A DNA stretch of 48,715 nt from an uncultured Campylobacterales bacterium (GCA_905479135.1 CAJQLJ010000048.1:1-48715); one strand, 5' to 3'; shown: positions 1-9,013, counted from the first letter of the stretch. Translations and numbers: made by a program. Notes: a model not told the origin generated them from the letters alone.

Positions 1-156
1 ATAGTTGATGCAATGGCTGTATTAAATCAGAAAGAAGAACAACACTTAATAGATGAAGTTCAAGCAAACGAAACACATATAAATGATGAAATAAAAAGCT
101 TAAGAGAAGAAATACGTGAATTAAAAGCTTTATTAGAAGATAATTTAAAAAGGTAA
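1..156 (+). CDS. C-terminal fragment of NavAb-type voltage-gated sodium channel
   Basis: The window opens inside this gene; 51 codons remain before TAA. They begin [15 protein letters not shown] and continue as a charged heptad-like helix ending [11 protein letters not shown]. From memory this matches the end of the pore-lining S6 helix, the neck and the C-terminal coiled coil of the Arcobacter butzleri channel NavAb, nearly residue for residue over the first 15 positions. Such channels are homotetramers of six-transmembrane subunits in the inner membrane, and this coiled coil bundles the four C-termini. The voltage sensor and selectivity filter lie outside the window. The Shine-Dalgarno of the next gene overlaps this gene's 3' end, so the two are probably cotranscribed. 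Identity rests on the tail only, but the match is distinctive. Confidence 0.85.
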   Translation: MVDAMAVLNQKEEQHLIDEVQANETHINDEIKSLREEIRELKALLEDNLKR

Positions 157-160
157 ACTC

Positions 161-1126
161 ATGGAACATGAATCTAGTTATGAAGAAATAATTGTAGAAA
201 AATCAGATAAAACATATGAATTAAAAGATTCATTAAAAACCTATGGAGTACATTATAACTTTGATGAAAAATTTTATTCAAACAGTTCTGCTATTAATGA
301 AAATATACTAGAAGAGTTAAAATGGTTTTTAAAAAATCATAATATCCAATATACTACAAAAAAAGTTATTGAAAAAAAATTAAATTATAAAATTATTACT
401 ATTGATAAAAATAACTTTTTAATAGAACAAGTAAGCAATAACTTAAAATGCTACTATATAAATATTTATATAGGTATGGATGAAAACAAAGTAAATATTT
501 TAGATACTAGAAAGTCATTACATTTAAGTGCAAACCTACCTAAGTTTGAATCAAATGATTATTTATTTGAAGTACTTAAATACTTCTCAATTCATACTGA
601 AAAACTCTATGAAGCAAAATTTGATGAATCAGAGTTATTTACTATTCTTCTAAATATCATTGATACTCATACATTACAAATAAGTTTAGAGCAAAAGCTA
701 CAAAAATTTAAGTTTATGACTATAAAGGACTTGTCTTTAAAAAATAAAGGAGGTTTCTTATGTAATTGTGTTCCTGGGTTTTTCCCAGAAACTGAGTTTA
801 AATTAGTAGGAAATAAAATACTTAGTTCATACACCCAAAACTTTCTTTCTTCTAATCAAGAAAAAAAGATATGGAAATATTTGTATAAAATAGAAAATAG
901 AAAATATATAGGAAATAAAAAAGAACCTACATTATTTGAATTATTTAAAAATGCAAAAATACCTGTTAAGGATTCATCAGGAAATGAATACTTTGGAAGA
1001 ATAAGTGCTATAAAAGAAGTTCGTGGTAAATTAGAAATAAAGATTACAAATGGAATAAATGAAACTCTTGCTCCTAAACTATTTGACAAAGAAGAATTAT
1101 TCGATTTTATTAAAAATTATAGATAA
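161..1126 (+). CDS. Unknown protein encoded directly behind the NavAb-type channel gene
   Basis: A 321-residue protein that I do not recognise. It starts at ATG 161 with an AAAGG Shine-Dalgarno lying inside the end of the channel gene, 4 bases after its stop, so it is probably in the same operon. There is no signal peptide and no obvious membrane helix, so it is likely cytosolic. The sequence is lysine- and asparagine-rich with mixed alpha/beta character. A Cys-x-Cys pair (FLCNCVPGF, about residues 198-206) sits in the middle. The last 80 residues (from about TLFELFKNAKIPV) look like a separate small beta-rich domain. No nucleotide-binding or catalytic motif is visible. Function unknown; the channel linkage is the only contextual clue. 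Confidence 0.75.
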   Translation: MEHESSYEEIIVEKSDKTYELKDSLKTYGVHYNFDEKFYSNSSAINENILEELKWFLKNHNIQYTTKKVIEKKLNYKIITIDKNNFLIEQVSNNLKCYYINIYIGMDENKVNILDTRKSLHLSANLPKFESNDYLFEVLKYFSIHTEKLYEAKFDESELFTILLNIIDTHTLQISLEQKLQKFKFMTIKDLSLKNKGGFLCNCVPGFFPETEFKLVGNKILSSYTQNFLSSNQEKKIWKYLYKIENRKYIGNKKEPTLFELFKNAKIPVKDSSGNEYFGRISAIKEVRGKLEIKITNGINETLAPKLFDKEELFDFIKNYR

Positions 1127-1142
1127 GTAAAAAAGTAAATAT

Positions 1143-1218
1143 TGGCGACCCCAGCAAGATTTGAACTTACGTATCCAGGAGGAAATCCTGGCGTCCTTGG
1201 CCGCTAGACGATGGGGTC
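1143..1218 (-). tRNA. tRNA-Glu(UUC)
   Basis: The reverse complement folds as a tRNA. The 7-bp acceptor stem is GACCCCA/TGGGGTC with discriminator G and an encoded CCA end. The D arm is GTCTAGCGGCCAAGGAC, the anticodon stem CCAGG/CCTGG, and the T arm GTAAG-TTCAAAT-CTTGC. The anticodon loop ATTTCCT places TTC at 34-36, reading Glu codons. Position 37 is then C, which is odd because this position is normally a purine. Downstream on the minus strand is a T-rich stretch (1127-1142) that could end transcription. A -10 element lies just upstream. Campylobacterota generally make Gln-tRNA by transamidation of Glu-tRNA(Gln); gatA is in this window. Confidence 0.9.
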
Positions 1219-1231
1219 AATCAAGCTTTAG

Positions 1232-1237
1232 AGTATA
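1232..1237 (-). promoter_or_regulatory. -10 element of the tRNA-Glu gene
   Basis: On the minus strand TATACT follows a T-rich run (TTTTTTATA) and ends 13 bases before the tRNA 5' end. This fits the Campylobacterota sigma-70 layout of T-rich upstream sequence plus -10 without a clear -35. It would let the tRNA be transcribed independently of the carB cluster upstream. Confidence 0.5.
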
Positions 1238-1255
1238 TAAAAAACTTGTTTGATT

Positions 1256-2551
1256 TTATCTTAAAAAAGTGTCTTTTGTTATCAACATATATTTCTTTTC
1301 TAATGAAGTGTCAAACTTCAAAGAAGCGGATTTTAGTTTTTCATATGAAATATCAGAATTATCATCTTCCCAAATTATTTGTACAAAAGTAATTGTCTTT
1401 CTATCGTGAGCTATTAAATCAATAGAATTATTATTATCCCACCAAGAATCAATTACAATAGGTGTATATTCAAATATATCACTTTGCTTATTTTTGATCC
1501 TTTCTTTTACAAAGATTTTATACGAAGGAAATAATACTTTATTTATAAACTCTTCTTGTATCAAATCACTTATTTTATTTATATTTCCTAATTGTAAGTC
1601 AATAAAATTTGGGTATAAATAAGAAAACCAAAACTTTAAAGTATTATCCTTTATCTCATATCTTCCAAATTTTGATACTTTTTGATTATCCCCTAAAGGA
1701 ATAGTTCTTTTTATAATCATCATATCTATCAGCTTTTGTAAATATCTAGTTAAATGAGTTGATTTGAGCTCTAAAGAACTTGCAATATCTCCAATTTTAG
1801 TATTTCCTTTTGATATTGAATGTAAAATTGAAGAGTAAGTTCCAATATCACTTATTTCATTTTTAAGAATACGAATACCATAATCAAAAAAGTATGAGTC
1901 TTTAGATAAAAAAAGATTTTTAATATTGCTAGATATATTGATTTTAGGATTATAATATGTTATATTTGTTGATATTGTTCCTAAAATAGAATATATATAG
2001 AGCTGTTCTAGCTTATTCATTTGAGGAAATAATTCTTTGCTTTTTCTAAAGCTTAGATACTCAAGATTTATTATCTCATTTGATATGCGTTCTAGGTTAT
2101 TTTTATAAGAATCACTAAAAAGTAATGATGAAGTTACTATTATCTGTATATTTTTATTTTTTAGACTCTTTTTCCAATATTGTATTAAATCTTTTAGGGC
2201 ATTTTTATCAACTTTTATAATATTTTGAAAGTCTTCAAAAACAATCACAAGTTTTTTCTCAATATTTTGTTCATTTAATAGCTCAAGGATGTCCATAAAA
2301 GAACTAAATGATGAAGAGCTTACATCTATATGATTAAAGTGTTTATTAACTATATTGGCCATTTGTGAAAAGAAATGACTAGGTATCATTTCATAATTTG
2401 TAAGATATATGTTTTCTTTATCTTTTATATATTCTTTAACTAAAGATGTTTTTCCAACATTTTTAGAAGCAAAAATAAAGTCTATAGCAGAGTTTGCTCT
2501 ATTAAAACTATTATTTAGACTTTTTAGTTCTTTTTCTCTTTGAAAAAACAT
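1256..2551 (-). CDS. AAA+ ATPase with C-terminal DUF234 (degenerate nuclease-like) domain
   Basis: A 431-residue protein of the archaeal-ATPase/DUF234 type. Residues 1-200 are an ATPase domain: Walker A-like ASKNVGKTS (28-36, first Gly replaced by Ala), Walker B-like LVIVFEDF (101-108) and a sensor strand IIVTSS (137-142). Residues 230-300 resemble a winged helix-turn-helix (TKIGDIASSLELKSTHLTRYL). The rest is DUF234, with its typical FWFSYLYPN (308-315) and SWWDNNNSIDLIA. The PD-(D/E)xK-like core keeps the Asp of IDLIA, but the ExK position reads VQIIW, so nuclease activity is doubtful. It is the last protein gene of the carB cluster, 17 bases after the YrdC-like gene. The biological role of this family is not established. 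A stand-alone DUF234 gene lies at 39666-40544. Confidence 0.8.
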   Translation of the reverse strand: MFFQREKELKSLNNSFNRANSAIDFIFASKNVGKTSLVKEYIKDKENIYLTNYEMIPSHFFSQMANIVNKHFNHIDVSSSSFSSFMDILELLNEQNIEKKLVIVFEDFQNIIKVDKNALKDLIQYWKKSLKNKNIQIIVTSSLLFSDSYKNNLERISNEIINLEYLSFRKSKELFPQMNKLEQLYIYSILGTISTNITYYNPKINISSNIKNLFLSKDSYFFDYGIRILKNEISDIGTYSSILHSISKGNTKIGDIASSLELKSTHLTRYLQKLIDMMIIKRTIPLGDNQKVSKFGRYEIKDNTLKFWFSYLYPNFIDLQLGNINKISDLIQEEFINKVLFPSYKIFVKERIKNKQSDIFEYTPIVIDSWWDNNNSIDLIAHDRKTITFVQIIWEDDNSDISYEKLKSASLKFDTSLEKKYMLITKDTFLR

Positions 2552-2568
2552 ATTTATTCACACTTTCT

Positions 2569-3012
2569 TTATCTAATTTTCTTTTTTTTATCTTTACTTA
2601 GTATATAAATACTTGATGAAATCTTTTCACTAAATCCATCTATTGTATAGACAATAATATCACAACTTTTCAAAGCAAAATCCATTTCAAAGTTTTTTGA
2701 AGTTAAATTTGCTGATGTTGAATATAAATTACTAAACTTAGATATAAAAGAATAAAACTTATCTTCTTTGGGAATAACTCTAAATGACTTTTTATTAGGG
2801 TAAATAAATGTAGTTTTTTTAGAATTTCTAACTCTTTTTCGAAACTTTTTAGGAATTCTAGTATTTTCTTGTAGTGTTTTAAAAGAATCTACTGTGTGAA
2901 GTATTTTTTTTGATTTTGGTCTTTGTTTTACAACAGATAAACTCTCATCACTTGAAGATGAGAATCCAACTGTTGTATCTGTTTGAACTAGATAAACTAG
3001 TGATGAGTCCAT
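2569..3012 (-). CDS. Short Sua5/YciO/YrdC-family protein (possible threonylcarbamoyl-AMP synthase)
   Basis: A 147-residue protein with YrdC-fold landmarks: VQTDTTVGF near the N-terminus (family PTDTVYGL), KQRPKSKK (family KxRP nucleotide/threonine-binding segment), TFIYPNKKSFRVIP (family TLILP...vRiP) and STSANLT with the SxN motif. TsaC/Sua5 enzymes make threonylcarbamoyl-AMP for t6A37 of ANN-decoding tRNAs. This protein is shorter than typical TsaC (about 180-200 residues), because the central part is compressed, but the motifs survive. It ends in a very basic KDKKKKIR tail. It starts 8 bases after carB on the same strand. It could be the sole t6A enzyme or a divergent paralogue; the window cannot settle that. 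Confidence 0.7.
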   Translation of the reverse strand: MDSSLVYLVQTDTTVGFSSSSDESLSVVKQRPKSKKILHTVDSFKTLQENTRIPKKFRKRVRNSKKTTFIYPNKKSFRVIPKEDKFYSFISKFSNLYSTSANLTSKNFEMDFALKSCDIIVYTIDGFSEKISSSIYILSKDKKKKIR

Positions 3013-3020
3013 AAAAAAGT

Positions 3021-6000
3021 TTAGTCGTTCAAGAACTCTTGGATTGATTTAACACCTAATCCATTTTTCTTTTTTAATACTGTAATAGATTCAACACAAG
3101 CAAGAGCAGCTGATGCTGTCGTTACATAAGGAACATTTTCTTTTAATACTGCTCGTCTAATATTTTTACCATCATCTTTTGAAGATTCTTTTCCATCTGA
3201 TGTATTAAATGCTAGTGCAATTTCACCATTTGTAATTGAATCTGTAATATTAGGACGACCTTCAGAAATTTTAAGAACTTTTTCACAAGCAATTCCAGCA
3301 GCTTCAATAGCTTTGTGAGTTCCACCAGTAGCAACTACTGTGAACCCTTCATCTACTAAACCTTTTGCAATTTTTGGAGCAAATTCTTTATCTAAATCAC
3401 ATAATGAAATAAATACTTTTCCGCTTAATGGTAAATCATTTTTAGCAGCACTTTGTGCTTTTGCATATGATTCTCCAAAGCTATCTGAAATACCCATAAC
3501 CTCACCCGTTGATTTCATTTCAGGTGTTAAAATCATATCTGAACCAGATAATTTATTAAATGGGAACACAGCTTCTTTAACAGCTACATGATCTCTTAAA
3601 ATTGGTTTTAATACACCATTTCCTTCCCAAACCAAATCAAAATTATATGAAGATAAAGCATCTCTTAAACTTTCACCCCACATAACACGAGTGGCAACTT
3701 TTGCTAATGGCATACCAGTTGCTTTAGATACAAAAGGAACTGTTCTAGAAGCTCTTGGATTTACTTCAATTAAGTAAATTTGACCCTTATGAATTGCATA
3801 TTGAACATTCATAAGACCAACAACACCTAAGTTTAGAGCCATTGTTTTAGTTTTTGTTTCTAATTCTTTGATTAATTCGTCCGAAATTGAAATTGGAGGT
3901 AATGAACAAGCAGAATCACCTGAGTGAATTCCAGCTTCTTCAATATGCTGCATAATTCCACCAATATAAACTTCTTTACCATCACAAATACAATCAACAT
4001 CTAATTCAACTGCTCTGTCTAGGAATCTATCGATTAATACAGGTGCATCATTTGAAACAGAAACCGCTTCATCCATATATTGTTTTAATTCTGCTGTTGA
4101 ATAAACAATTCTCATTCCTCTTCCACCAAGTACAAATGAAGGACGAACAAGTACTGGGTAGCCTATTCTTTCAGCAATTTCTATAGCTTCTTCAACTTCT
4201 ACTGCTGTACCATTTTCAGGTTGTAATAATCCAGCTTCTTCAACAAATTTTGAGAATTTCTTTCTATCTTCTGCTAAGTCAATAACAGCAGCAGTTGTTC
4301 CTATAATTTTAGCACCTGCATCTGTTAAAGCATTTGCTAATTTTAGTGGAGTTTGTCCACCAAAGTGAACAATAACACCATCTGGTTGTTCTTCTTCAAT
4401 TACTGATCTTACATGTTCAAAGTCAATTGGTTCAAAGTATAAAACATCTGAAGTATCATAATCTGTTGATACTGTTTCAGGATTACAGTTATACATAATA
4501 GTTTTTACACCCATTTCATTTAAAGCAAATGAAGCATGAACACAGCAGTAATCAAACTCAATACCTTGACCGATTCTGTTAGGTCCTCCACCTATAATCA
4601 TAACTTTTTTCTGAAGTGATTCAGGCTTTTGTACTTTTGGTAACTTCGTAATATTTGTAGTTGAATAAAGATATGGAGTTAATGCTTTAAATTCAGCAGC
4701 ACAAGTATCAACTTCATTATATTCTAAGTTTACATCTAAAGTTTTTCTAGCAGCATAAACATCTTCTTCAGTTTTAGAGATTAGTCTTGCAATCATAACA
4801 TCAGAGAAACCATTTGTTTTTGCAGTTCTCATAGCTTCTTCATCACTTAAAATAGATTCAGTCATTGAAGCTTCAATATTATAAATTTCTCTAAATTTAG
4901 TTAAGAACCATGGATCAATTGCACAAAGATCGAAAATCTCTTCATTTGTAAGTCCTTGTCTCATTCCATCCATAACATATAATGCTCTTGAATCATTTGG
5001 TCTTCTAATTTCTTTTTTGATTTTTTCTAAATCACTTGAAATAGAATCAAATCCACAAAGACCAGTTTCAAGTGAGCAAAGTGCTTTTTGCATAGACTCA
5101 TTAAATGTTCTACCCATAGACATAACTTCGCCAACAGATTTCATAGCAGTTGTTAATGTAGAGTTTGCTTTAGGGAATTTTTCAAAAGTAAATCGTGGAA
5201 TTTTTGTAACAACATAATCAATTACTGGTTCAAAAGAAGCTGTTGTACCTGTAATATCATTTTCAATTTCATCTAAAGTAAAACCAACAGCTAATAGCGT
5301 TGCTACTTTCGCAATTGGATAACCAGTCGCTTTTGATGCAAGTGCTGAAGATCTTGAAACTCTAGGGTTCATTTCAATAACGATCATTCTTCCAGTTTTT
5401 GGACAAATTGAGAATTGTACGTTAGATCCACCCGTATCAACACCAATTTCTCTAAGAATTGCAAATGATGCATTTCTCATATCTTGGTATTCTTTATCAG
5501 TTAATGTAAGTGCAGGAGCAACAGTAATACTATCACCTGTATGAACACCCATTGGATCTAAATTTTCAATAGAACATACAATAATACAGTTATCTTTTTT
5601 ATCTCGGATAACTTCCATCTCATATTCTTTCCAACCAAGCATAGATTCCATAATCTCAATTTCGTTAATAGGAGAAGCATCAATACCAGACTCTGCTAAT
5701 GCTTTAAACTCTTCCATATTATATGCAACACCAGAACCCCCACCTGCAAGAGTAAATGAAGCTCTAGAAATTACTGGGAAACCAATATCTTTAGCTACTT
5801 TTATAGCTTCTTCAACAGAATATGCATTAGCACTTTTTGGTAAATCCATACCGATTTTTATCATTGCATCATTAAAAAGTTGTCTTTCTTCACCTTTTTT
5901 AATAGCATCAGGATGAGCTCCAAGGAATTGAATACCTTCAAGCATTCCTTTGTCATACATAGAAGTAGCAACATTAAGTGCTGTTTGTCCACCCATTGTA

Positions 6001-6263
6001 GGAAGTATTGCATCAATATTTTCTTTTTTGATTATTTTAGCAACCATTTCTTCAGTGATTGGTTCTATATAAGTTCTATCTGCAAACTCTGGATCTGTCA
6101 TAATAGTAGCTGGATTGGAATTAATTAATACAACTCTATATCCTAATTCTTTTAAAGTTTTAGTAGCTTGTGTACCTGAATAATCAAACTCACAGGCTTG
6201 ACCAATTACAATAGGACCAGAACCTATTAATAAAATTGATTTTATATCTTCTCTTTTTGGCAT
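3021..6263 (-). CDS. carB: Carbamoyl-phosphate synthase large subunit
   Basis: 1080 residues, the usual length. The protein makes carbamoyl phosphate from bicarbonate, ATP and ammonia delivered by the CarA glutaminase, feeding arginine and pyrimidine synthesis. It has the expected internal duplication: two ATP-grasp halves, each opening with a nucleotide-binding segment ([20 protein letters not shown] at the start; [20 protein letters not shown] in the second half) and containing an EMNPR/EVNPR metal-site motif ([40 protein letters not shown]). The last 140 residues ([20 protein letters not shown] onward) are the MGS-like allosteric domain. A GGGGA Shine-Dalgarno precedes ATG 6263. carA is not in the window. 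The promoter lies in the 74-base gap upstream. Confidence 0.98.
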   Translation of the reverse strand: MPKREDIKSILLIGSGPIVIGQACEFDYSGTQATKTLKELGYRVVLINSNPATIMTDPEFADRTYIEPITEEMVAKIIKKENIDAILPTMGGQTALNVATSMYDKGMLEGIQFLGAHPDAIKKGEERQLFNDAMIKIGMDLPKSANAYSVEEAIKVAKDIGFPVISRASFTLAGGGSGVAYNMEEFKALAESGIDASPINEIEIMESMLGWKEYEMEVIRDKKDNCIIVCSIENLDPMGVHTGDSITVAPALTLTDKEYQDMRNASFAILREIGVDTGGSNVQFSICPKTGRMIVIEMNPRVSRSSALASKATGYPIAKVATLLAVGFTLDEIENDITGTTASFEPVIDYVVTKIPRFTFEKFPKANSTLTTAMKSVGEVMSMGRTFNESMQKALCSLETGLCGFDSISSDLEKIKKEIRRPNDSRALYVMDGMRQGLTNEEIFDLCAIDPWFLTKFREIYNIEASMTESILSDEEAMRTAKTNGFSDVMIARLISKTEEDVYAARKTLDVNLEYNEVDTCAAEFKALTPYLYSTTNITKLPKVQKPESLQKKVMIIGGGPNRIGQGIEFDYCCVHASFALNEMGVKTIMYNCNPETVSTDYDTSDVLYFEPIDFEHVRSVIEEEQPDGVIVHFGGQTPLKLANALTDAGAKIIGTTAAVIDLAEDRKKFSKFVEEAGLLQPENGTAVEVEEAIEIAERIGYPVLVRPSFVLGGRGMRIVYSTAELKQYMDEAVSVSNDAPVLIDRFLDRAVELDVDCICDGKEVYIGGIMQHIEEAGIHSGDSACSLPPISISDELIKELETKTKTMALNLGVVGLMNVQYAIHKGQIYLIEVNPRASRTVPFVSKATGMPLAKVATRVMWGESLRDALSSYNFDLVWEGNGVLKPILRDHVAVKEAVFPFNKLSGSDMILTPEMKSTGEVMGISDSFGESYAKAQSAAKNDLPLSGKVFISLCDLDKEFAPKIAKGLVDEGFTVVATGGTHKAIEAAGIACEKVLKISEGRPNITDSITNGEIALAFNTSDGKESSKDDGKNIRRAVLKENVPYVTTASAALACVESITVLKKKNGLGVKSIQEFLND

Positions 6264-6298
6264 AAAAATTCCCCATATATATTTTTATAAATTTGGAG

Positions 6299-6304
6299 AT
6301 TATA
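6299..6304 (-). promoter_or_regulatory. -10 element of carB
   Basis: A perfect TATAAT on the minus strand, preceded by T-rich sequence and followed by a leader of about 30 bases containing the GGGGA ribosome-binding site. It lies in the gap between the membrane-protein gene and carB, so carB starts its own transcript. Confidence 0.6.
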
Positions 6305-6337
6305 TCCTTAAAGTGCTTAAAATTCGGTTATGTGAAA

Positions 6338-6868
6338 TTAAAACAATTTGTCTTTTAGAAATAAAATACTTACTATAAAGACCATAAAAAGCAGAAGATC
6401 TAAAATAAAATGTTTATTTTCTTTTAGTTGAGTTTTACTTCCAATTAACCCGTGGTACCATTTTTTATTCATTCTCTCATTGACAATTTGAGTTAAGTTT
6501 TCCATCCCCTTATCACTTAAAAAACATGTTTTACCAATGACTTGAATAAGAAGGTATGTCTGAATTAGAACTAATAAAGATAACCAATCATACTGTGTAT
6601 AAAAATATGCATATGAGATCAAAAGTGTTGATACAATACCAAATAAATAAAAAAGTACAACTGTTCTTAGTAAATAGTTTAATTTTCTTCTTTGAAAGAA
6701 AAATTGACTATATGAAAACAGTATTAAAACACTCGTCATTCCACTTGCCTTGTTTTCACCCATATTAATAAATAAGATATAATAAGTTAAAACAATCAAA
6801 GGGATTAATAATAAAGTTGCTACGTACCATTTTATACTTTTATTAAATACTTTTAAATTAAATAGCAT
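6338..6868 (-). CDS. Small integral membrane protein of unknown function
   Basis: 176 residues with hydrophobic segments at about 14-34, 43-60, 67-87, 93-112 and 153-172, so four or five transmembrane helices. Between the last two lies a polar loop with KGMENLTQIVNERMNKKWYHG. No signal peptide, cysteine pair or catalytic motif is visible, and I do not recognise the family. It lies 35 bases downstream of the ThiF-like gene on the same strand, so it may be the last gene of the metX-xseB-thiF run. carB follows with its own promoter. Confidence 0.6.
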   Translation of the reverse strand: MLFNLKVFNKSIKWYVATLLLIPLIVLTYYILFINMGENKASGMTSVLILFSYSQFFFQRRKLNYLLRTVVLFYLFGIVSTLLISYAYFYTQYDWLSLLVLIQTYLLIQVIGKTCFLSDKGMENLTQIVNERMNKKWYHGLIGSKTQLKENKHFILDLLLFMVFIVSILFLKDKLF

Positions 6869-6903
6869 TTTAGAGTTCCTTTTTTTCTTATTATTTTCAG
6901 TAG

Positions 6904-7584
6904 TTAAGAAGTAGGAAGATTAAATCTTTTAGTATCTAAAATACCTTCGCTATCAAAAGATAAATAGTATAAAATATCTTTTTTTACTGGAAGTTTAGTA
7001 AGATATCTAATTGCTAGATTTGCTTGAAGTGAAGCTATGTGCATAACTATTGGGCAGGCAATTCCATTAGGTTTTCTATCATTTATTTGAAATACTGCTT
7101 CATAAGAAGCCTTTTCAAAGAAACAAACTTGACCATGGAACTCTTCAACTGAACCATATATCCAAGGCTGTTTTTTACTCATACAATAATCATTAATTGC
7201 AGCTCGAGTAGGAAGATTATCTGTAGCATCAATAATTAAATCAAATTCTAAACCTCTTTTTGCAAACTCTTCAAAACCTTCAATATAAGCTGTAGCTTTT
7301 GTATATGGACATCTTGATTCAACTAGTTGTTTTAAAACTTCACTTTTAAATCTTCCATCATCTCCAACTTTAAAACCTATTTGTCTATGAATATTATGAA
7401 TACCTACAACATCAAAGTCAACAAAAGCAAACTCCCCTATTCCAGAAGCTCCAAGAGCAATAGCTAGTGAACATCCAAGCCCACCACTTCCTATAATTGC
7501 TACTTTTTTAGCTTGCAAAGAGTCTTGTGTTTCTTCACCCCAAAGTTTTATCTGTCTATTAAAAAATTCATGTGATTCATTCAT
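6904..7584 (-). CDS. ThiF/MoeB/HesA-family adenylyltransferase (E1-like)
   Basis: 226 residues. GSGGLG (32-37) is the ATP-binding loop, followed by ALGASGIGEFAFVDFDVV with the Asp contacting ribose. A central IIDATDNLPTRAAINDYC carries the ATD-N motif, and YGSVEEFHGQVCFFE follows. Members activate the C-terminal Gly-Gly of a sulphur-carrier protein (ThiS, MoaD) by adenylation. The two CxxC zinc sites of full-length MoeB/ThiF are absent, consistent with the short ThiF-like versions of this phylum. No thiS or moaD is adjacent, so the partner is undetermined. It follows xseB by 35 bases and is probably cotranscribed with metX-xseB. Confidence 0.85.
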   Translation of the reverse strand: MNESHEFFNRQIKLWGEETQDSLQAKKVAIIGSGGLGCSLAIALGASGIGEFAFVDFDVVGIHNIHRQIGFKVGDDGRFKSEVLKQLVESRCPYTKATAYIEGFEEFAKRGLEFDLIIDATDNLPTRAAINDYCMSKKQPWIYGSVEEFHGQVCFFEKASYEAVFQINDRKPNGIACPIVMHIASLQANLAIRYLTKLPVKKDILYYLSFDSEGILDTKRFNLPTS

Positions 7585-7619
7585 ATTTTATTCCAAGGTA
7601 TTAGAGTAAAAACCCTAAT

Positions 7620-7820
7620 TTATTTTAGTTTTTCTTGTGTTGAGAAAATAAGCTTTGCTTCATCTAAAAGTTTTTGTGCATCTTCTAGTTCTTTGATACC
7701 TGTTTTATATACTTCAATAGAATCACTTAATGTAATTTGTGGGTTTGATAACTTTTCTAGAAGTTGTTTTGCTTCTACTATTTTATCTTCAAATACTAAT
7801 TTTTCTGTGTCATTACTCAT
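7620..7820 (-). CDS. xseB: Exodeoxyribonuclease VII small subunit
   Basis: 66 residues, the right size. FEDKIVEAKQLLEKL is followed by the family hallmark of short helices ISLSDSIEVYK-like (here ITLSDSIEVYKTGIKELEDAQKLLDEAK). XseB binds the large subunit XseA to form a nuclease that degrades single-stranded DNA from both ends; xseA is not in the window. The gene begins 2 bases after the metX stop, so translation is probably coupled. Confidence 0.9.
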   Translation of the reverse strand: MSNDTEKLVFEDKIVEAKQLLEKLSNPQITLSDSIEVYKTGIKELEDAQKLLDEAKLIFSTQEKLK

Positions 7821-7822
7821 AA

Positions 7823-8929
7823 TTATTTACCTTCTAATATATTTCTTGTGTATTCTGCAAACTTATCAACTTCAACTAAAAAAGAATCATGTCCTGATTT
7901 ACTGTTTATAAGTTTATACGTTACTTGGTCTTCTTTGCCTAGCTTTATCATAATATCTCTTATTTCTTCCATTTCTTCTGGGAAAAATAACATATCATCT
8001 TCAAAAGCTATTAAGTGTAAATTACACTTTAATTTATCAAATGAATCCTCTAATTTATCTTTATTTCTTCCTGCATCAAAGATATTCATTGTTTTACAAA
8101 TATAAAGATAAGACAAAGGATCAAATACCTTTGGAAAACTATAAGCGTTGTATTCTAAGTATCTTTCAACTTCAAATCTACCAAATAGCTCATAAAGTCC
8201 ATCTTTATTAGAGTATTCTCTTCCAAATTTATCATTAAATAAATTTGGACTTAAATATGCTATTAATCCAGCCATTCTACCTATTGCAAGTCCTGGTAAA
8301 CCATTTGCTTCTAAATCTTCTTTTTTATAATGCCCATTATTAAATATAGGATCATGTCTTATAGCTTCTATTGCTATTTTATTTATTGCAATTGCCCATG
8401 GCCTTGTATATGCTGTAGTTGCCATTGCAATTACTTTATCTGTAAATTCTGGATATTCAATAGAATAACAAAGTGCTTGCATTCCACCCATTGAACCACC
8501 AATAACAGCAACTGCTTTTTCAATCCCTAACTTTTTATATAAAGCCATCTGAGCTTTAACAATATCAGATATTGTTAAGATAGGAAACTTAAGTCTATAT
8601 TCTTCTTTTGTAGATGGGTCTATACTCAAAGCATTTGTGGAACCAAATGTACTTCCTAAGTTATTTGAGCATACTACAAAGTACTTTGTCGTATCTACAA
8701 CTTTCCCATCACCAATAAATTTATCCCACCATCCAGGCTTTGCTTCATCACCATATCGACCAGCTGCATGATGCGAACCTGCTAGTGCATGACATATAAC
8801 AATTACATTTGATTTATCTTCGTTTAATTCCCCATATGTTTCATACACAAGCTCATAAGATTCTAGTATTCGTCCACTTTCTAAATGTAAGCGTTCATCA
8901 AATTTCTGGGTTTTTGTTTCTATTTTCAA
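7823..8929 (-). CDS. metX: Homoserine O-acyltransferase (MetX family)
   Basis: 368 residues, alpha/beta-hydrolase fold. CHALAGSHHAAG is the oxyanion-side motif, GGSMGGMQAL carries the nucleophile Ser about 146, and a late Asp (FEDDMLFFP) and His (SGHDSFLVE) complete the triad. The enzyme acylates homoserine, usually with acetyl-CoA in this family, at the first committed step of methionine synthesis. The start is TTG at 8929, preceded by GGAACAAAT. A 4-codon out-of-frame ORF (ATG GAA CAA ATT TGA) overlaps this start. Acetyl versus succinyl specificity cannot be read with certainty from sequence alone. It heads the run metX-xseB-thiF-like. Confidence 0.93.
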   Translation of the reverse strand: MKIETKTQKFDERLHLESGRILESYELVYETYGELNEDKSNVIVICHALAGSHHAAGRYGDEAKPGWWDKFIGDGKVVDTTKYFVVCSNNLGSTFGSTNALSIDPSTKEEYRLKFPILTISDIVKAQMALYKKLGIEKAVAVIGGSMGGMQALCYSIEYPEFTDKVIAMATTAYTRPWAIAINKIAIEAIRHDPIFNNGHYKKEDLEANGLPGLAIGRMAGLIAYLSPNLFNDKFGREYSNKDGLYELFGRFEVERYLEYNAYSFPKVFDPLSYLYICKTMNIFDAGRNKDKLEDSFDKLKCNLHLIAFEDDMLFFPEEMEEIRDIMIKLGKEDQVTYKLINSKSGHDSFLVEVDKFAEYTRNILEGK

Positions 8930-9013
8930 ATTTGTTCCATTATTATTTTATAGATTAATAATATCAAAAGTTAGGATAAGACTTGCTTTTACTCTTAAAC
9001 TGTATCAATAATA

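Noticed and set aside
1143-1218. tRNA-Glu as an integration site for a mobile element
   Set aside because: No copy of the tRNA 3' end was seen elsewhere in the window and no integrase, transposase or phage gene is present.
5880-6128. Open frames opposite carB, gatA, rpoD and the ribosomal-protein genes
   Set aside because: They are antisense shadows of well-identified genes and have composition of reverse-read A/T-rich coding sequence; no ribosome-binding sites support them.
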